Positions 7,690 through 17,001 are shown, counted from the first letter of the stretch. The stretch: 64,000 nt of DNA from Mangrovimonas yunxiaonensis (GCF_000733475.1 NZ_JPFK01000005.1:558001-622000), one strand, 5' to 3'. The notes: a model not told the origin generated them from the sequence alone. A program made the numbers and translations.

Positions 7690-9306
7690 ATGGTAAACCA
7701 TACGCATACTACGAAACCGATTTCATTAGAGGAGTATGGCATCAAGGATGCTAAAGTAAGATATCAGTTAACCGCTGATGAACTTCATGACGAAACGATA
7801 GAAAAAGGACAGGGCGTTGAGGCTGCTTCGGGAGCATTGGCAGTTGAAACAGGAGAGTTTACGGGGCGTTCCCCTAAAGACCGTTTTATTGTTAAGGATA
7901 ATATTACAGCGGATAAAGTTTGGTGGGGCGATATTAACATCCCTTTCGATTCAGAAAAATTCGACAAACTTTACGATAAGGTAGCCGCATATCTATCTGA
8001 AAAGGAAGTGTTTGTTAGAGATAGCTACGCTTGTGCCGATGAAGATTACAAACTGAATATTCGCGTAATAAACGAATTCCCTTGGAGTAACATGTTTGCT
8101 TACAACATGTTTTTACGCCCAACAGAAGAAGAATTAAAGACATTTACTCCAGAATGGACTGTTGTAAATGCACCGGGTTTTATGGCTAACCCAGAAGAAG
8201 ATGGTACACGCCAGCATAATTTTGCCATCTTAAATTTCACAAAAAAAATCGCCTTAATTGGTGGTACTGGATATACAGGCGAAATTAAGAAAGGTATTTT
8301 CTCGGCCTTAAACTTTATTCTGCCCGTATTTAAAAACACCTTGCCTATGCACTGTAGTGCCAATGTAGGTAAAGATGGTGACACTGCTATTTTCTTCGGC
8401 TTGTCTGGAACAGGAAAAACAACCTTATCTACAGACCCTAAAAGAAGTTTAATTGGCGATGATGAGCACGGTTGGACAAACGAAAATACAGTCTTTAATT
8501 TTGAAGGAGGCTGTTATGCCAAGGTAATTAACCTTTCAGCAGAAAAGGAGCCTGAAATTTATGGAGCAATTAAAAAAGGCGCCATCCTGGAAAACGTTAT
8601 TATGGACGCTAAAGGTGAGGTCGATTTTGCCAATACATCCATTACACAAAACACCCGTGTAAGTTACCCTATTTACCATATCGAGAACATTAAGCAACCC
8701 TCTATAGGGCAAAACCCGAAGAATATCTTTTTCTTAACGGCCGATGCTTTTGGTGTGTTGCCTCCAATTTCTAAATTAACACCAGCACAGGCAGCTTACC
8801 ATTTTATGTCGGGTTATACGGCAAAAGTAGCTGGTACAGAGGCTGGGGTGGTTGAGCCACAACCGTCGTTCTCGGCATGTTTTGGAGCGCCATTTATGCC
8901 ATTGCACCCGGCAAAATACGCCGAAATGCTAAGCAAGAAAATGAAGGAGGCTGGAGTAAACGTATGGTTAGTAAACACAGGCTGGACTGGTGGTCCTTAC
9001 GGTGTTGGTAAGCGTATGGCATTAAAATACACGCGTGCGATGATAAACGCTGTACTAAATGGCGATTTAGGCGCATACAATTTTGAAGACTACCACATTC
9101 ACTCGGTATTTGGAGTGGCGCAACCAAGAACTTGTCCTGGGGTGCCAACAGAAGTGTTAAGTCCAAGATCTACTTGGAAAGACGATAAAGGGTATTATAC
9201 AACGGCCTTTAAATTGGCCAATGCCTTTAGAGAAAACTTCAAGCAGTTTGAATCATATGCTAGTGAGGAAATAAGACGCGGTGGCCCACAACGCTACGAG
9301 TTTTAA
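7690..9306 (+). CDS. pckA: Phosphoenolpyruvate carboxykinase (ATP)
   Basis: The 538-residue protein matches ATP-dependent PEP carboxykinase along its whole length (E. coli enzyme about 540). It has the P-loop GLSGTGKTT at residues 237-245, the kinase-2 motif GDDEHGW just after it, and the N-terminal 'TGEFTGRSPKDRF' substrate motif. It converts oxaloacetate plus ATP to PEP, CO2 and ADP, the first committed step of gluconeogenesis from C4 acids. The ATG at 7690 is the start; an upstream TTG in frame at 7663 lies within the -7 promoter box. The gene is monocistronic with a terminator at 9330-9360. Confidence 0.97.
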   Translation: MVNHTHTTKPISLEEYGIKDAKVRYQLTADELHDETIEKGQGVEAASGALAVETGEFTGRSPKDRFIVKDNITADKVWWGDINIPFDSEKFDKLYDKVAAYLSEKEVFVRDSYACADEDYKLNIRVINEFPWSNMFAYNMFLRPTEEELKTFTPEWTVVNAPGFMANPEEDGTRQHNFAILNFTKKIALIGGTGYTGEIKKGIFSALNFILPVFKNTLPMHCSANVGKDGDTAIFFGLSGTGKTTLSTDPKRSLIGDDEHGWTNENTVFNFEGGCYAKVINLSAEKEPEIYGAIKKGAILENVIMDAKGEVDFANTSITQNTRVSYPIYHIENIKQPSIGQNPKNIFFLTADAFGVLPPISKLTPAQAAYHFMSGYTAKVAGTEAGVVEPQPSFSACFGAPFMPLHPAKYAEMLSKKMKEAGVNVWLVNTGWTGGPYGVGKRMALKYTRAMINAVLNGDLGAYNFEDYHIHSVFGVAQPRTCPGVPTEVLSPRSTWKDDKGYYTTAFKLANAFRENFKQFESYASEEIRRGGPQRYEF

Positions 9307-9329
9307 TAAAAACGTTTTAGTATAATATT

Positions 9330-9360
9330 AAAAGCGGTTTCTGTAAAAGGAACCGCTTTT
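9330..9360 (+). terminator. pckA terminator
   Basis: A 10-bp perfect stem (AAAAGCGGTT / AACCGCTTTT) with an 11-nt loop, followed by a T run. Confidence 0.85.
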
Positions 9361-9379
9361 TTTATAAGTACTTTCAAAA

Positions 9380-9417
9380 AAACACCCCCAAAAAGCAAGA
9401 GCCTTTTGGGGGTGTTT
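9380..9417 (-). terminator. hemD terminator (bidirectional)
   Basis: A perfect 14-bp stem (AAACACCCCCAAAA / TTTTGGGGGTGTTT) with a 10-nt loop and a T-rich flank on the minus strand, 24 bp after the hemD stop. A small IR (AACAACCT / AGGTTGTT, 9418-9441) sits between it and the stop codon. Confidence 0.85.
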
Positions 9418-9440
9418 AACAACCTGAATTGTTAGGTTGT

Positions 9441-10190
9441 TTACTTCTTCTTGTTAGCTTCTTTAATGTATTTTTCCAGAGCCATGGTCATAGATGGTGT
9501 TTCTGGTGTTGGTGCCGCAATATCCACACGCAGGCCACGTTCTTCAACAGCTTTAATGGTAGTGTTGCCAAAAACGGCTATTCTGGTGTCGTTTTGTTTA
9601 AACTCTGGGAAGTTGTGAAATAACGATTCAATCCCAGAAGGGCTAAAGAACACTAGAATGTCGTAAAATACATTTTCTAGGTCAGAAAGGTCGCTAATTA
9701 CCGTTTTGTAAAACACCCCTTGTTTCCAATTTACCCCTAAATCGTTTAAAGTTTCTGGAACCAAAGGTTTAAGTTTGTCTGTTGTAGGTAAAAGGAAAGC
9801 TTCATCCTTGTACTTTTTAATAAGCGGTGACAATTCGGCAAAGGTGCGCTTGCCAACATAAATTTTTCGTTTTCTATAAACCACGTATTTTTGTAGGTAA
9901 TAAGCAACGGCTTCCGACTGGCAAAAATACTTCATGCTATCAGGCACTTTAAAGCGCATTTCTTCAGCAACTCTAAAAAAGTGGTCTACAGCATTTCTGC
10001 TGGTAAGAATAATTGCAGTAAACTTGCTTAAGTCTATTTTCTGCATTCTTATGTCCTTTGTAGGAACCCCTTCAACATGAATAAAAGGTCTAAAGTCAAT
10101 CTTTACTTTCTGCTTTTCCTCTAGGTCGAAATAAGGCGAATTTTCTATTTTAGGTTCTGGTTGAGACACTAAAATTGTTTTCACTTTCAT
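9441..10190 (-). CDS. hemD: Uroporphyrinogen-III synthase
   Basis: The 249-residue protein has the HemD two-lobed layout: an N-terminal half with 'IILTSRNAVDHFF' and a second half with 'ILVFFSPSGIESLF' and 'IAVFGNTTIKAVEERG', the conserved motifs of the family. It cyclises hydroxymethylbilane to uroporphyrinogen III in haem and sirohaem synthesis. It follows the DUF4271 gene by 19 bp on the same strand; this pairing is common in flavobacteria. Sequence conservation in HemD is always low, but the motifs and neighbour agree. Confidence 0.88.
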   Translation of the reverse strand: MKVKTILVSQPEPKIENSPYFDLEEKQKVKIDFRPFIHVEGVPTKDIRMQKIDLSKFTAIILTSRNAVDHFFRVAEEMRFKVPDSMKYFCQSEAVAYYLQKYVVYRKRKIYVGKRTFAELSPLIKKYKDEAFLLPTTDKLKPLVPETLNDLGVNWKQGVFYKTVISDLSDLENVFYDILVFFSPSGIESLFHNFPEFKQNDTRIAVFGNTTIKAVEERGLRVDIAAPTPETPSMTMALEKYIKEANKKK

Positions 10191-10209
10191 AGATTAGGTG
10201 TGTTAAGGC

Positions 10210-10857
10210 TTAATGTTGAGTAATCAATTCGTACAAAATTAGCAAAGGGCTAATTTCGAGAGCGCAAAGATACAAAATAAAATAGAACACATCTCGACTT
10301 ATCAAATTTTGATTTGATTTATAAGAAGTTACCAAACCTACCATATTGATTAAAAAAATGAGCCCAACGGCAACATAGATAATCGTTTTTGTAGGCTCGA
10401 TGCTGTATAATAATAGCATGTTTATCGGGATTAAAATGAGCCCGAGAAAATTTTTGTAGCTTATTTTCTGAAACAGGTAGGAGTCGAGTACGTGATCTAT
10501 TTCAAACAAACTCCCCACCAGGCGTTCCAACAACGTTTTTATAGTGAAAAAGGCCGCAATCCCAATGCTTAGTTTAAACAGTAGGTTTAACGAAATATCG
10601 TTTTGTCCGCTAAAGGTGTTTATGGCCAAATGGGTAAAAGTGGTTAGCCCAAATATTAGGTTTGTAAACAACAAGCCATCAAATAGGTCGAAAAAACGTT
10701 GATCCCTTTCGTATACTTTAAGGTAGGTCGAGTTGATAAAAACATAAGAGAAATCCTTAAACCGTTTTTCAAACAAAACCTTGGCCAAGGCTACCATAGC
10801 CAGCCCTAGTACAATTAAAATAGTAAATATATCGTAAGAAACGACTTGTCTTATCAT
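10210..10857 (-). CDS. DUF4271 integral membrane protein
   Basis: The 215-residue protein has about six hydrophobic segments and the basic intervening motif 'FKDFSYVFINSTYLKVYERD'. It corresponds to the DUF4271 family, found almost only in Bacteroidota and usually encoded directly upstream of hemD, as here. The function is unknown; the constant link to hemD suggests a tetrapyrrole or envelope role, but nothing in the sequence shows it. Confidence 0.82.
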   Translation of the reverse strand: MIRQVVSYDIFTILIVLGLAMVALAKVLFEKRFKDFSYVFINSTYLKVYERDQRFFDLFDGLLFTNLIFGLTTFTHLAINTFSGQNDISLNLLFKLSIGIAAFFTIKTLLERLVGSLFEIDHVLDSYLFQKISYKNFLGLILIPINMLLLYSIEPTKTIIYVAVGLIFLINMVGLVTSYKSNQNLISRDVFYFILYLCALEISPLLILYELITQH

Positions 10858-10936
10858 GCCATAAAATTATTATAAAAATAGCGTTTGGCAGCTTTTATTT
10901 AAGGAATATTTAAAAAAATAAATCTTTTAAAAAGAT

Positions 10937-10944
10937 TACATTTG
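10937..10944 (+). promoter_or_regulatory. -7 element for the mannose synthase-pyrC operon
   Basis: TACATTTG is an exact TAnnTTTG match, 18 nt before the ATG at 10963. It overlaps an in-frame TTG at 10942, which is therefore not the start. Confidence 0.5.
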
Positions 10945-10962
10945 CATACCAAAGCACGTTTC

Positions 10963-11700
10963 ATGAAGGACGCTATTGTCATTATTCCTACCTATAACGA
11001 AATAGAAAACATAGAGCTTATTGTGCGTGCTGTACTATCGCAAGAAGGTAACTTTCATATTTTGGTGGTCGATGACAATTCGCCAGATTTAACAGCCTTA
11101 AAGGTGAAAGCACTTCAGAAAACGTTTAAAGATCGGTTGTTTCTTTTGCAGCGCCAGAGTAAAACAGGCTTAGGTACTGCTTATATAGCGGGGTTTAAAT
11201 GGTGTTTGGAACAAGGGTACGATTACATTTTTGAAATGGACGCCGATTTTTCCCACGACCCAAACGACCTGCAAAAACTTTATAAGGCCTGTAAGCAAGA
11301 TGGGGCAGATGTGGCCATAGGATCTCGGTATGTTAAAGGTGTAAATGTGGTAAATTGGCCTATGAGTAGGGTGTTGTTGTCGTACTTTGCTTCTAAATAT
11401 GTTAGGCTAGTAACCGGCATGAAAATACACGATACCACCGCAGGATTTGTATGCTATAAAAAGCACGTGTTAGAACGCATTAACCTAGACCGCATCGAGT
11501 TTGTGGGGTATGCCTTTCAAATTGAAATGAAATTTAAAGCCTACCTACAACAATGCAATATTGTTGAGGTGCCCGTAATTTTTACCGATAGAACAAGAGG
11601 AAAATCTAAAATGAGCAGCGGGATAATTTCCGAAGCTATTTTTGGAGTTATAAAAATGAAACTGAAAAGCATCTTTAATAAAAGTCAACATGCAGCATAA
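10963..11700 (+). CDS. Polyprenol-phosphate mannosyltransferase (DPM1-like, GT2)
   Basis: The 245-residue protein has the GT2 fold: 'IIPTYNEIENIELIV' near the N terminus, the donor-binding 'VVDDNSPD', and the metal-binding 'FEMDADFSHDP' DxD-type motif. Its length and absence of membrane helices match soluble DPM1-like dolichol/polyprenol-phosphate mannose synthases, which transfer mannose (or a related sugar) from a nucleotide sugar to a lipid phosphate. The TTG start at 10942 is rejected because it lies in the promoter. It overlaps pyrC by 11 bp, so the two are translated from one mRNA. Confidence 0.88.
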   Translation: MKDAIVIIPTYNEIENIELIVRAVLSQEGNFHILVVDDNSPDLTALKVKALQKTFKDRLFLLQRQSKTGLGTAYIAGFKWCLEQGYDYIFEMDADFSHDPNDLQKLYKACKQDGADVAIGSRYVKGVNVVNWPMSRVLLSYFASKYVRLVTGMKIHDTTAGFVCYKKHVLERINLDRIEFVGYAFQIEMKFKAYLQQCNIVEVPVIFTDRTRGKSKMSSGIISEAIFGVIKMKLKSIFNKSQHAA

Positions 11701-13036
11701 CAGCCTATTAATTAAAAACGCCAAGATTGTAAATGAAGGACGCATTTTTGAAGGAGACATCTTTGTTGAAGATGGCTTGATTAAAAAAATAGACACCTCT
11801 ATTAGTGCCAAATCAGCCCATGTTAAGGTTGTCGATGCCGAGGGCAACTATGCCCTTCCAGGGGTGATAGACGACCAAGTGCATTTTAGGGAGCCCGGGC
11901 TTACCCACAAGGCCACCATAGAAACCGAATCGCGTGCTGCCGTAGCCGGCGGAATTACGTCGTTTATAGAAATGCCTAATACCGTACCTCAAACAACAAC
12001 CATAGAAAAATTGGAGGAGAAATTTGCCATCGCCTCAAAAAGTTCCTATGCCAATTATTCGTTTATGTTTGGCGGAACCAACGATAACTTAGCCGAAATA
12101 AAACAAGTAGACACCAAAACCGTTGCAGGATTAAAACTGTTTTTAGGATCATCGACAGGAAATATGTTGGTGGATAACCCCGATGTGCTAGAGCAGATTT
12201 TCTCAAGCACCAATATGGTAATTTCGGTACACTGCGAAGACGAACAAACCATAAAAAACAACCTTGAAACTTACAAAAAACAATACGGCGATGACATTCC
12301 GTTAAAGTTTCATCCAAAAATAAGAAGCGAAGAGGCGTGTTATCTATCGTCGTCCAAAGCTATTGAACTGGCCAAGAAAACAGGTGCCAGGCTGCATGTG
12401 TTTCACCTTTCTACAGGGAAGGAAACACAGTTGTTCTCAAACAAAATACCCTTAAAAGATAAGAAAATAACGGCAGAGGTATGCATACACCATTTGTGGT
12501 TTTCCGATGCGGATTACGATGAAAAAGGCACCCTAATAAAGTGGAACCCAGCCGTTAAAACCAAAACAGATAGGGCGCAACTATGGGAGGCCCTGCTAGA
12601 CGATAGGATTGACGTGATAGCCACAGACCACGCCCCCCACACACTAGACGAAAAAAATAACGTATATACCAAAGCGCCATCTGGCGGACCTTTAGTGCAG
12701 CATGCCTTAGTGGCAATGTTCGAGGCGTTTCATAACGGGAAGATTACCCTAGAAAAATTGGTTGAGAAAATGTGCCATAACCCAGCAATTTTATTCGAAA
12801 TTGAAAAGCGAGGCTTTTTAAAAGAAGGGTATTTTGCCGATATTATATTGGTTGACCCGGCAAGCCCATGGACGGTTAATAAAGACAATCTAGCTTACAA
12901 ATGCGGCTGGTCGCCTTTTGAAGGCACCACCTTTAAATCGCGAATCACCCATACGTTTGTTAATGGTCATCTGGCATACGAAAACTTTAAGTACAGCGAC
13001 CAGAAAAATGGAAAACGCTTAACGTTTAACCGATGA
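11690..13036 (+). CDS. pyrC: Dihydroorotase
   Basis: The 448-residue protein is a class I-type dihydroorotase of the amidohydrolase fold. It has 'VHFREPG' for carbamoyl-aspartate binding, the 'AGLKLFLGSSTGN' segment with the lysine that is normally carbamylated, the metal ligands in 'VISVHCEDE' and 'LHVFHLSTGKE', and the catalytic Asp in 'VIATDHAPHT'. It makes dihydroorotate in pyrimidine synthesis. The usual first His of the metal-binding HxH is Gln63 (QVH), an oddity I recall in other Bacteroidota dihydroorotases. It overlaps its neighbours on both sides (11 bp and ATGA), indicating coupled translation. Confidence 0.92.
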   Translation: MQHNSLLIKNAKIVNEGRIFEGDIFVEDGLIKKIDTSISAKSAHVKVVDAEGNYALPGVIDDQVHFREPGLTHKATIETESRAAVAGGITSFIEMPNTVPQTTTIEKLEEKFAIASKSSYANYSFMFGGTNDNLAEIKQVDTKTVAGLKLFLGSSTGNMLVDNPDVLEQIFSSTNMVISVHCEDEQTIKNNLETYKKQYGDDIPLKFHPKIRSEEACYLSSSKAIELAKKTGARLHVFHLSTGKETQLFSNKIPLKDKKITAEVCIHHLWFSDADYDEKGTLIKWNPAVKTKTDRAQLWEALLDDRIDVIATDHAPHTLDEKNNVYTKAPSGGPLVQHALVAMFEAFHNGKITLEKLVEKMCHNPAILFEIEKRGFLKEGYFADIILVDPASPWTVNKDNLAYKCGWSPFEGTTFKSRITHTFVNGHLAYENFKYSDQKNGKRLTFNR

Positions 13037-13485
13037 GAAAAAGTTTAATATACAGCTGTTTTGTACTGTTGGTTTTAGGGTGTGACCATACCCCAGAAAT
13101 CGAAAAGCCTAAGAATTTAATTTCAGAAGATAATATGGCCAGTATTATGATAGATGTGGCACTGTTGTCCTCGGCCAAAGGGGTTAACAAGAAAAAGCTG
13201 GAGCAAAAAAAAATAAACCCAGAGGCGTACATTTATAAAAAATACGGTGTAGATAGTTTGCAGTTTGCCCTAAGCAACGCATACTATGCTTCCGATAGCA
13301 AAACTTACACCCGCATTCTAGACACCATAACCAGTAGACTTGAACGGTTTAGAGAGCGTTACGATAAACTAGCCAAAAAAGAAGCCGACGAAAAACAGAA
13401 AAAAGACTCTATTGCCAGAGTTGAAAAGTTTGGTAAGAAAAAAATAATTAATGCTGTTGACCAAAAACGGATAAAAAAAGATTAA
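13033..13485 (+). CDS. DUF4296 lipoprotein
   Basis: The 150-residue protein has a lipobox (LVLGC, acylated Cys about residue 17) and then a DUF4296 domain with 'MASIMIDVALLSSAKG', 'YKKYGVDSLQFALSNAYYASD' and a charged, Lys-rich C-terminal coiled-coil region. DUF4296 lipoproteins are found in Bacteroidota, usually just after dihydroorotase, as here. The start overlaps the pyrC stop (ATGA), so translation is coupled. The function is unknown. It converges with the epimerase gene with a 4-bp overlap of stop codons. Confidence 0.85.
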   Translation: MRKSLIYSCFVLLVLGCDHTPEIEKPKNLISEDNMASIMIDVALLSSAKGVNKKKLEQKKINPEAYIYKKYGVDSLQFALSNAYYASDSKTYTRILDTITSRLERFRERYDKLAKKEADEKQKKDSIARVEKFGKKKIINAVDQKRIKKD

Positions 13486-14486
13486 TGCTCGTTTAAAAAC
13501 CGTGCAGCAATGGTGTTAATACTTTGCTCGAGTGGCGTAAACGTATAGTCTAGAGTGGTTTTAATTTTTGTGCTATCGTAGGTGCTTTTAGTGTTAAGGG
13601 TTTTAGCCAAATGCTTGGTGAATTGCCGGTCTTTTTTGGTAAGCTTTGCCCGTAACCAATCTAACCGCCAAGCGATATTTAAAAGAAGTTTAGAGGCTTG
13701 TTTTTTTGGTGGCGATACATGCAAAGCCTGGGCTACGGTTGTTAAAAAATCGGGATAGGCCCAGTTTTCAGCCACGAGAACGTAGTTTTGGTTTTCTTGG
13801 TCAGAGGCCATTAGCTTAACCATAATATGCACCACATCCATAACATCTACATAGCCTGTAGACCCTTTAGTGTAAAAAGGCGTGCCTTGGGCTATTTTTG
13901 TAAAGATGTAGCCGCTTCCGTTTGCCCAAAAACCACTGCCCAAAATAACGCCGGGGTTAACAATAATTGCGGGAACCCCTTCTTGGGTGCCGCGCCAAAC
14001 TTCCATTTCTGCACCGTATTTGGTAATGCTGTAAACACTATTAGACGCTTCGGGGTTCCAGTAAGACGTTTCTGTAATGGCTTTATTGGGGGTGGTAGAA
14101 GCACTTAAGGTAGCAATCGAGCTAACATAGCAGAGTTTTTTTATGCCGTTGGCAATGCATAAGTTAACAATATTTGCGGTACCTTCAATATTCGATTTAC
14201 GAAGGTCGTGGTACTTGTCTGGGTTAAAAGAAACCAGAGCGGCACAATGGTAAACATGGCTAATGCCTTCAAAGGCTTCGGTAAGCATGGGAAGGTTCAA
14301 TAAATGAGCTTCAACCCATTCTATGCGGTTAAAACGCTCTTGGGCATTAAAGTAGCCAAACACGTTTTTAACAGCAGCAAGGGTTGCTTTGTTCCTGTAA
14401 ATGGCCCGTACCTTTTCGTGTTTTCCGGTTAGGGAAACCAATAAGTGGGAGCCAACCAATCCTGTTCCGCCAGTAACTAAAATCAT
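13482..14486 (-). CDS. NAD-dependent epimerase/dehydratase (SDR family)
   Basis: The 334-residue protein is an extended SDR. It has the N-terminal cofactor motif 'VTGGTGLVGSHLL' (residues 4-16), 'YHCAALVSFNP' at the end of strand 4, a catalytic Ser in the 'YVSSIATL' region, and the YxxxK motif as YSITKYGAEMEV (Tyr-x3-Lys). The closest group is the dihydroflavonol 4-reductase-like/hopanoid-associated reductases. The substrate is unknown. It converges on the DUF4296 gene and diverges from tyrS. Confidence 0.85.
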   Translation of the reverse strand: MILVTGGTGLVGSHLLVSLTGKHEKVRAIYRNKATLAAVKNVFGYFNAQERFNRIEWVEAHLLNLPMLTEAFEGISHVYHCAALVSFNPDKYHDLRKSNIEGTANIVNLCIANGIKKLCYVSSIATLSASTTPNKAITETSYWNPEASNSVYSITKYGAEMEVWRGTQEGVPAIIVNPGVILGSGFWANGSGYIFTKIAQGTPFYTKGSTGYVDVMDVVHIMVKLMASDQENQNYVLVAENWAYPDFLTTVAQALHVSPPKKQASKLLLNIAWRLDWLRAKLTKKDRQFTKHLAKTLNTKSTYDSTKIKTTLDYTFTPLEQSINTIAARFLNEH

Positions 14487-14541
14487 AAAAACGAAATTAA
14501 AGAATTATTGGTAAACCCCTTAGGAATTCTACATTGATTTT

Positions 14542-14549
14542 TATCTTTG
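14542..14549 (+). promoter_or_regulatory. -7 element of tyrS
   Basis: TATCTTTG is an exact TAnnTTTG, 26 nt before the tyrS ATG. Confidence 0.5.
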
Positions 14550-14575
14550 CACGATAAAAAGAAAATTTAACGATC

Positions 14576-15883
14576 ATGTCAAAAACATTGGTAAATGAAC
14601 TGCGTTGGCGCGGAATGGTTCACGATATTATGCCAGGAACCGAAGAACAATTAAGTAAAGGAATGACCACTGCTTATATTGGGTTCGATCCAACATCCGA
14701 TTCCCTGCATATTGGTAGTTTAGTGCCGATTATCCTTTTGGTGCACCTCGAGCGTTTTGGGCATAAACCCATTGCTTTAGTAGGGGGCGCTACAGGAATG
14801 ATTGGAGATCCCTCAGGAAAAAGCGACGAGCGAAACCTGTTGGACGAAGCCGCACTTGCCAAGAACGTAGCTGGCATAAAAGGGGTGCTGTCACGGTTTT
14901 TAGATTTCAATTCTGAAGCTCCTAATGCTCCGGTATTGGTAAACAATTACGATTGGATGAAAGACTTTTCATTTATAGACTTTGCCCGCGATGTAGGAAA
15001 ACGCATTACCGTAAACTACATGATGGCCAAAGATTCTGTTAAGAAACGCTTTTCGGGAGAAGAGGGTAGCGCAGGCATGTCGTTTACCGAGTTTACCTAC
15101 CAATTAATTCAGGGGTATGACTTTTACCACCTGTACAAAACCTATAATTGTGTGCTGCAAATGGGCGGTAGCGACCAATGGGGAAACATTACAACAGGAA
15201 CCGAACTGGTACGCCGCATGCATGTAGGCGAAGAGGCAAAGGCCTATGCCATGACCTGCCCGTTAATTACCAAGGCCGATGGCTCTAAATTTGGTAAAAG
15301 TGAAGGCGGTAACATTTGGCTAGATGCCGATAAGACTTCGGTGTATAAGTTTTACCAATTTTGGCTAAACACTTCCGACGAGGATGCCGAAAAGTACATT
15401 AAAATCTTTACGTTTTTAGATCAAGCAACCATAGAAGAACTGGTAAAAGCTCATAATGAAGCGCCGCATTTAAGGTTGTTGCAGAAACGCTTGGCCGAAG
15501 AGGTAACGACCTTTGTGCACTCGAAAGCCGATTTTGAAGTCGCCGAAAGAGCGTCTAACATTTTATTTAGTAAAACGTTTAAAGATGATATTAGAACTCT
15601 AGACGAAACCACCTTTTTAGATGTGTTTGAAGGCGTGCCGCAAGCCGAAATACCACTTTCGGAATTTGCAGAAGGCGTAGATATGATTGCAGCCCTATCG
15701 GCTAAGACCAACTTTTTAGATTCAAATGGCGAAGCTAGAAGGGCACTAAAAGAAAACTCCATCTCGGTAAACAAAGAGAAAGTGGGCGAATCGTATGTGC
15801 TTACGGCAGACGATTTAATAAACAACCGCTACATTATTATTAATCGCGGTAAGAAGAAAACCTACATTATAAAAGCTATTTAA
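14576..15883 (+). CDS. tyrS: Tyrosyl-tRNA synthetase
   Basis: The 435-residue class I aminoacyl-tRNA synthetase has the HIGH-like motif HIGS at residues 45-48, the '[15 protein letters not shown]'-type tyrosine/ATP site (here [11 protein letters not shown]), and the KMSKS-like KFGKS at 238-242. The C terminus carries an S4-type RNA-binding domain ('[16 protein letters not shown]'). It charges tRNA-Tyr. Length is normal. The ATG at 14576 follows the promoter box by 26 nt. The gene is monocistronic, with a strong terminator at 15887-15914. Confidence 0.97.
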   Translation: MSKTLVNELRWRGMVHDIMPGTEEQLSKGMTTAYIGFDPTSDSLHIGSLVPIILLVHLERFGHKPIALVGGATGMIGDPSGKSDERNLLDEAALAKNVAGIKGVLSRFLDFNSEAPNAPVLVNNYDWMKDFSFIDFARDVGKRITVNYMMAKDSVKKRFSGEEGSAGMSFTEFTYQLIQGYDFYHLYKTYNCVLQMGGSDQWGNITTGTELVRRMHVGEEAKAYAMTCPLITKADGSKFGKSEGGNIWLDADKTSVYKFYQFWLNTSDEDAEKYIKIFTFLDQATIEELVKAHNEAPHLRLLQKRLAEEVTTFVHSKADFEVAERASNILFSKTFKDDIRTLDETTFLDVFEGVPQAEIPLSEFAEGVDMIAALSAKTNFLDSNGEARRALKENSISVNKEKVGESYVLTADDLINNRYIIINRGKKKTYIIKAI

Positions 15884-15886
15884 ATA

Positions 15887-15914
15887 AAAACGCCTGGACT
15901 TGTCCAGGCGTTTT
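15887..15914 (+). terminator. tyrS terminator
   Basis: A perfect 13-bp stem (AAAACGCCTGGAC / GTCCAGGCGTTTT) with a 2-nt loop, 3 bp past the stop codon. Confidence 0.9.
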
Positions 15915-16000
15915 ACTTTCAAACCAAATTTAAAACCAACCAATAATTTTTCTTTCTCATTTTTGAAAGTACCTAGTTAGTCGGAAAAAAAGAAAACACC

Positions 16001-16978
16001 TTACAGCGCCATAAGGTTGCACCCGCGAATATCAGAATGATCAAACCGGCCTAGTACTTCAAACGATTGGTCGGGGTATACTTTCCCCAAATCCTGGGTT
16101 GCAATAAAGCTACAGGAGTTAATATTTGCTAAATCGATAATGTTTAAGCCGCCAGACGATGAGGTTTTTAACAGGGTTAATGGGTCTTCGGGATCTCGTG
16201 TTAGAACGCGCATCCACGGGGGGCAAACAAAGCGGCCATCGCCTTTGGAGTAGGCTTGGCTAAGCAATTCGGTCATGCCGTATTCGCTGTGTATCTGCGG
16301 CACACCAAACCCGTGTTTTAATCGGGCGTGTAGCTCGGCCCTTATAAGCTCTTTGCGTCGCCCTTTCATACCGCCGGTTTCCATAACAATGGTGTTGTTA
16401 AGGTTAAAGGTGTGTGCTTCTACCAAATCTAAAAGTGCAAAGGAAACGCCTAATAGTAAGGTTTTTTGTTGGTGGGACTCTAGCTCGAGGAGGGTATTTT
16501 TTAAGGCTGAAAGGTTGTCGAGATAAAAGCCGCTTTTAGGGTGTTTGGCGTGTGTAATAAAGTGGTTGGCCATATAAATTAGCGAAGAGCCCTCGCGCTC
16601 TAAATACGATGGGAGCAATGCAAGAACAGCATAGTCTTCAATATTCCCATAAAACTGTTTAAAAGCTGTGGTAAAACTCTGCTCGTAAAAGTGTATGTCG
16701 CTAACGTGGTGCTTGCTGGTAACCTGTCCTGTAGTCCCCGAACTTGTAAAGGTTTTTTCGACTTGTGGTTGGCTTAATACCTTATGCGATTTAAAAAACT
16801 GTATGGGTAAAAACGGAATGTCTTCCAAGGTTTTTACATCGCTGGGGTGCTTGTACAGTAAATCGCAATACGAGCGATAAACGGGATTATTTTCAAATTG
16901 AAATTTGAAAATATCTAAAGCCACGGTATCAAATTCTTGGCTAGTGTTTATATTAAAAATGTGATTAGCACTTATCAT
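16001..16978 (-). CDS. LuxE-like acyl-protein synthetase/acyltransferase
   Basis: The 325-residue protein resembles the acyl-protein synthetase (LuxE) family, part of the ANL adenylating superfamily. It has the phosphate-binding FTSSGTTG at residues 77-84, 'GVPQIHSEYGMTELLSQAYS' (the A5-like motif) and a C-terminal 'VLGRFDHSDIRGCN' (Asp-Arg hinge-like). LuxE activates fatty acids with ATP and carries them as a thioester. No lux genes are near, so the substrate is unknown. A promoter box (16984-16991) lies so close that the mRNA may be leaderless. Confidence 0.8.
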   Translation of the reverse strand: MISANHIFNINTSQEFDTVALDIFKFQFENNPVYRSYCDLLYKHPSDVKTLEDIPFLPIQFFKSHKVLSQPQVEKTFTSSGTTGQVTSKHHVSDIHFYEQSFTTAFKQFYGNIEDYAVLALLPSYLEREGSSLIYMANHFITHAKHPKSGFYLDNLSALKNTLLELESHQQKTLLLGVSFALLDLVEAHTFNLNNTIVMETGGMKGRRKELIRAELHARLKHGFGVPQIHSEYGMTELLSQAYSKGDGRFVCPPWMRVLTRDPEDPLTLLKTSSSGGLNIIDLANINSCSFIATQDLGKVYPDQSFEVLGRFDHSDIRGCNLMAL

Positions 16979-16983
16979 TCATG

Positions 16984-16991
16984 CAAAAATA
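16984..16991 (-). promoter_or_regulatory. -7 element close to the start codon
   Basis: On the minus strand TATTTTTG ends 5 bp before the ATG at 16978. If used, transcription would begin at or beside the start codon, giving a leaderless mRNA. Confidence 0.4.
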
Positions 16992-17001
16992 GGCAAAATA
17001 A

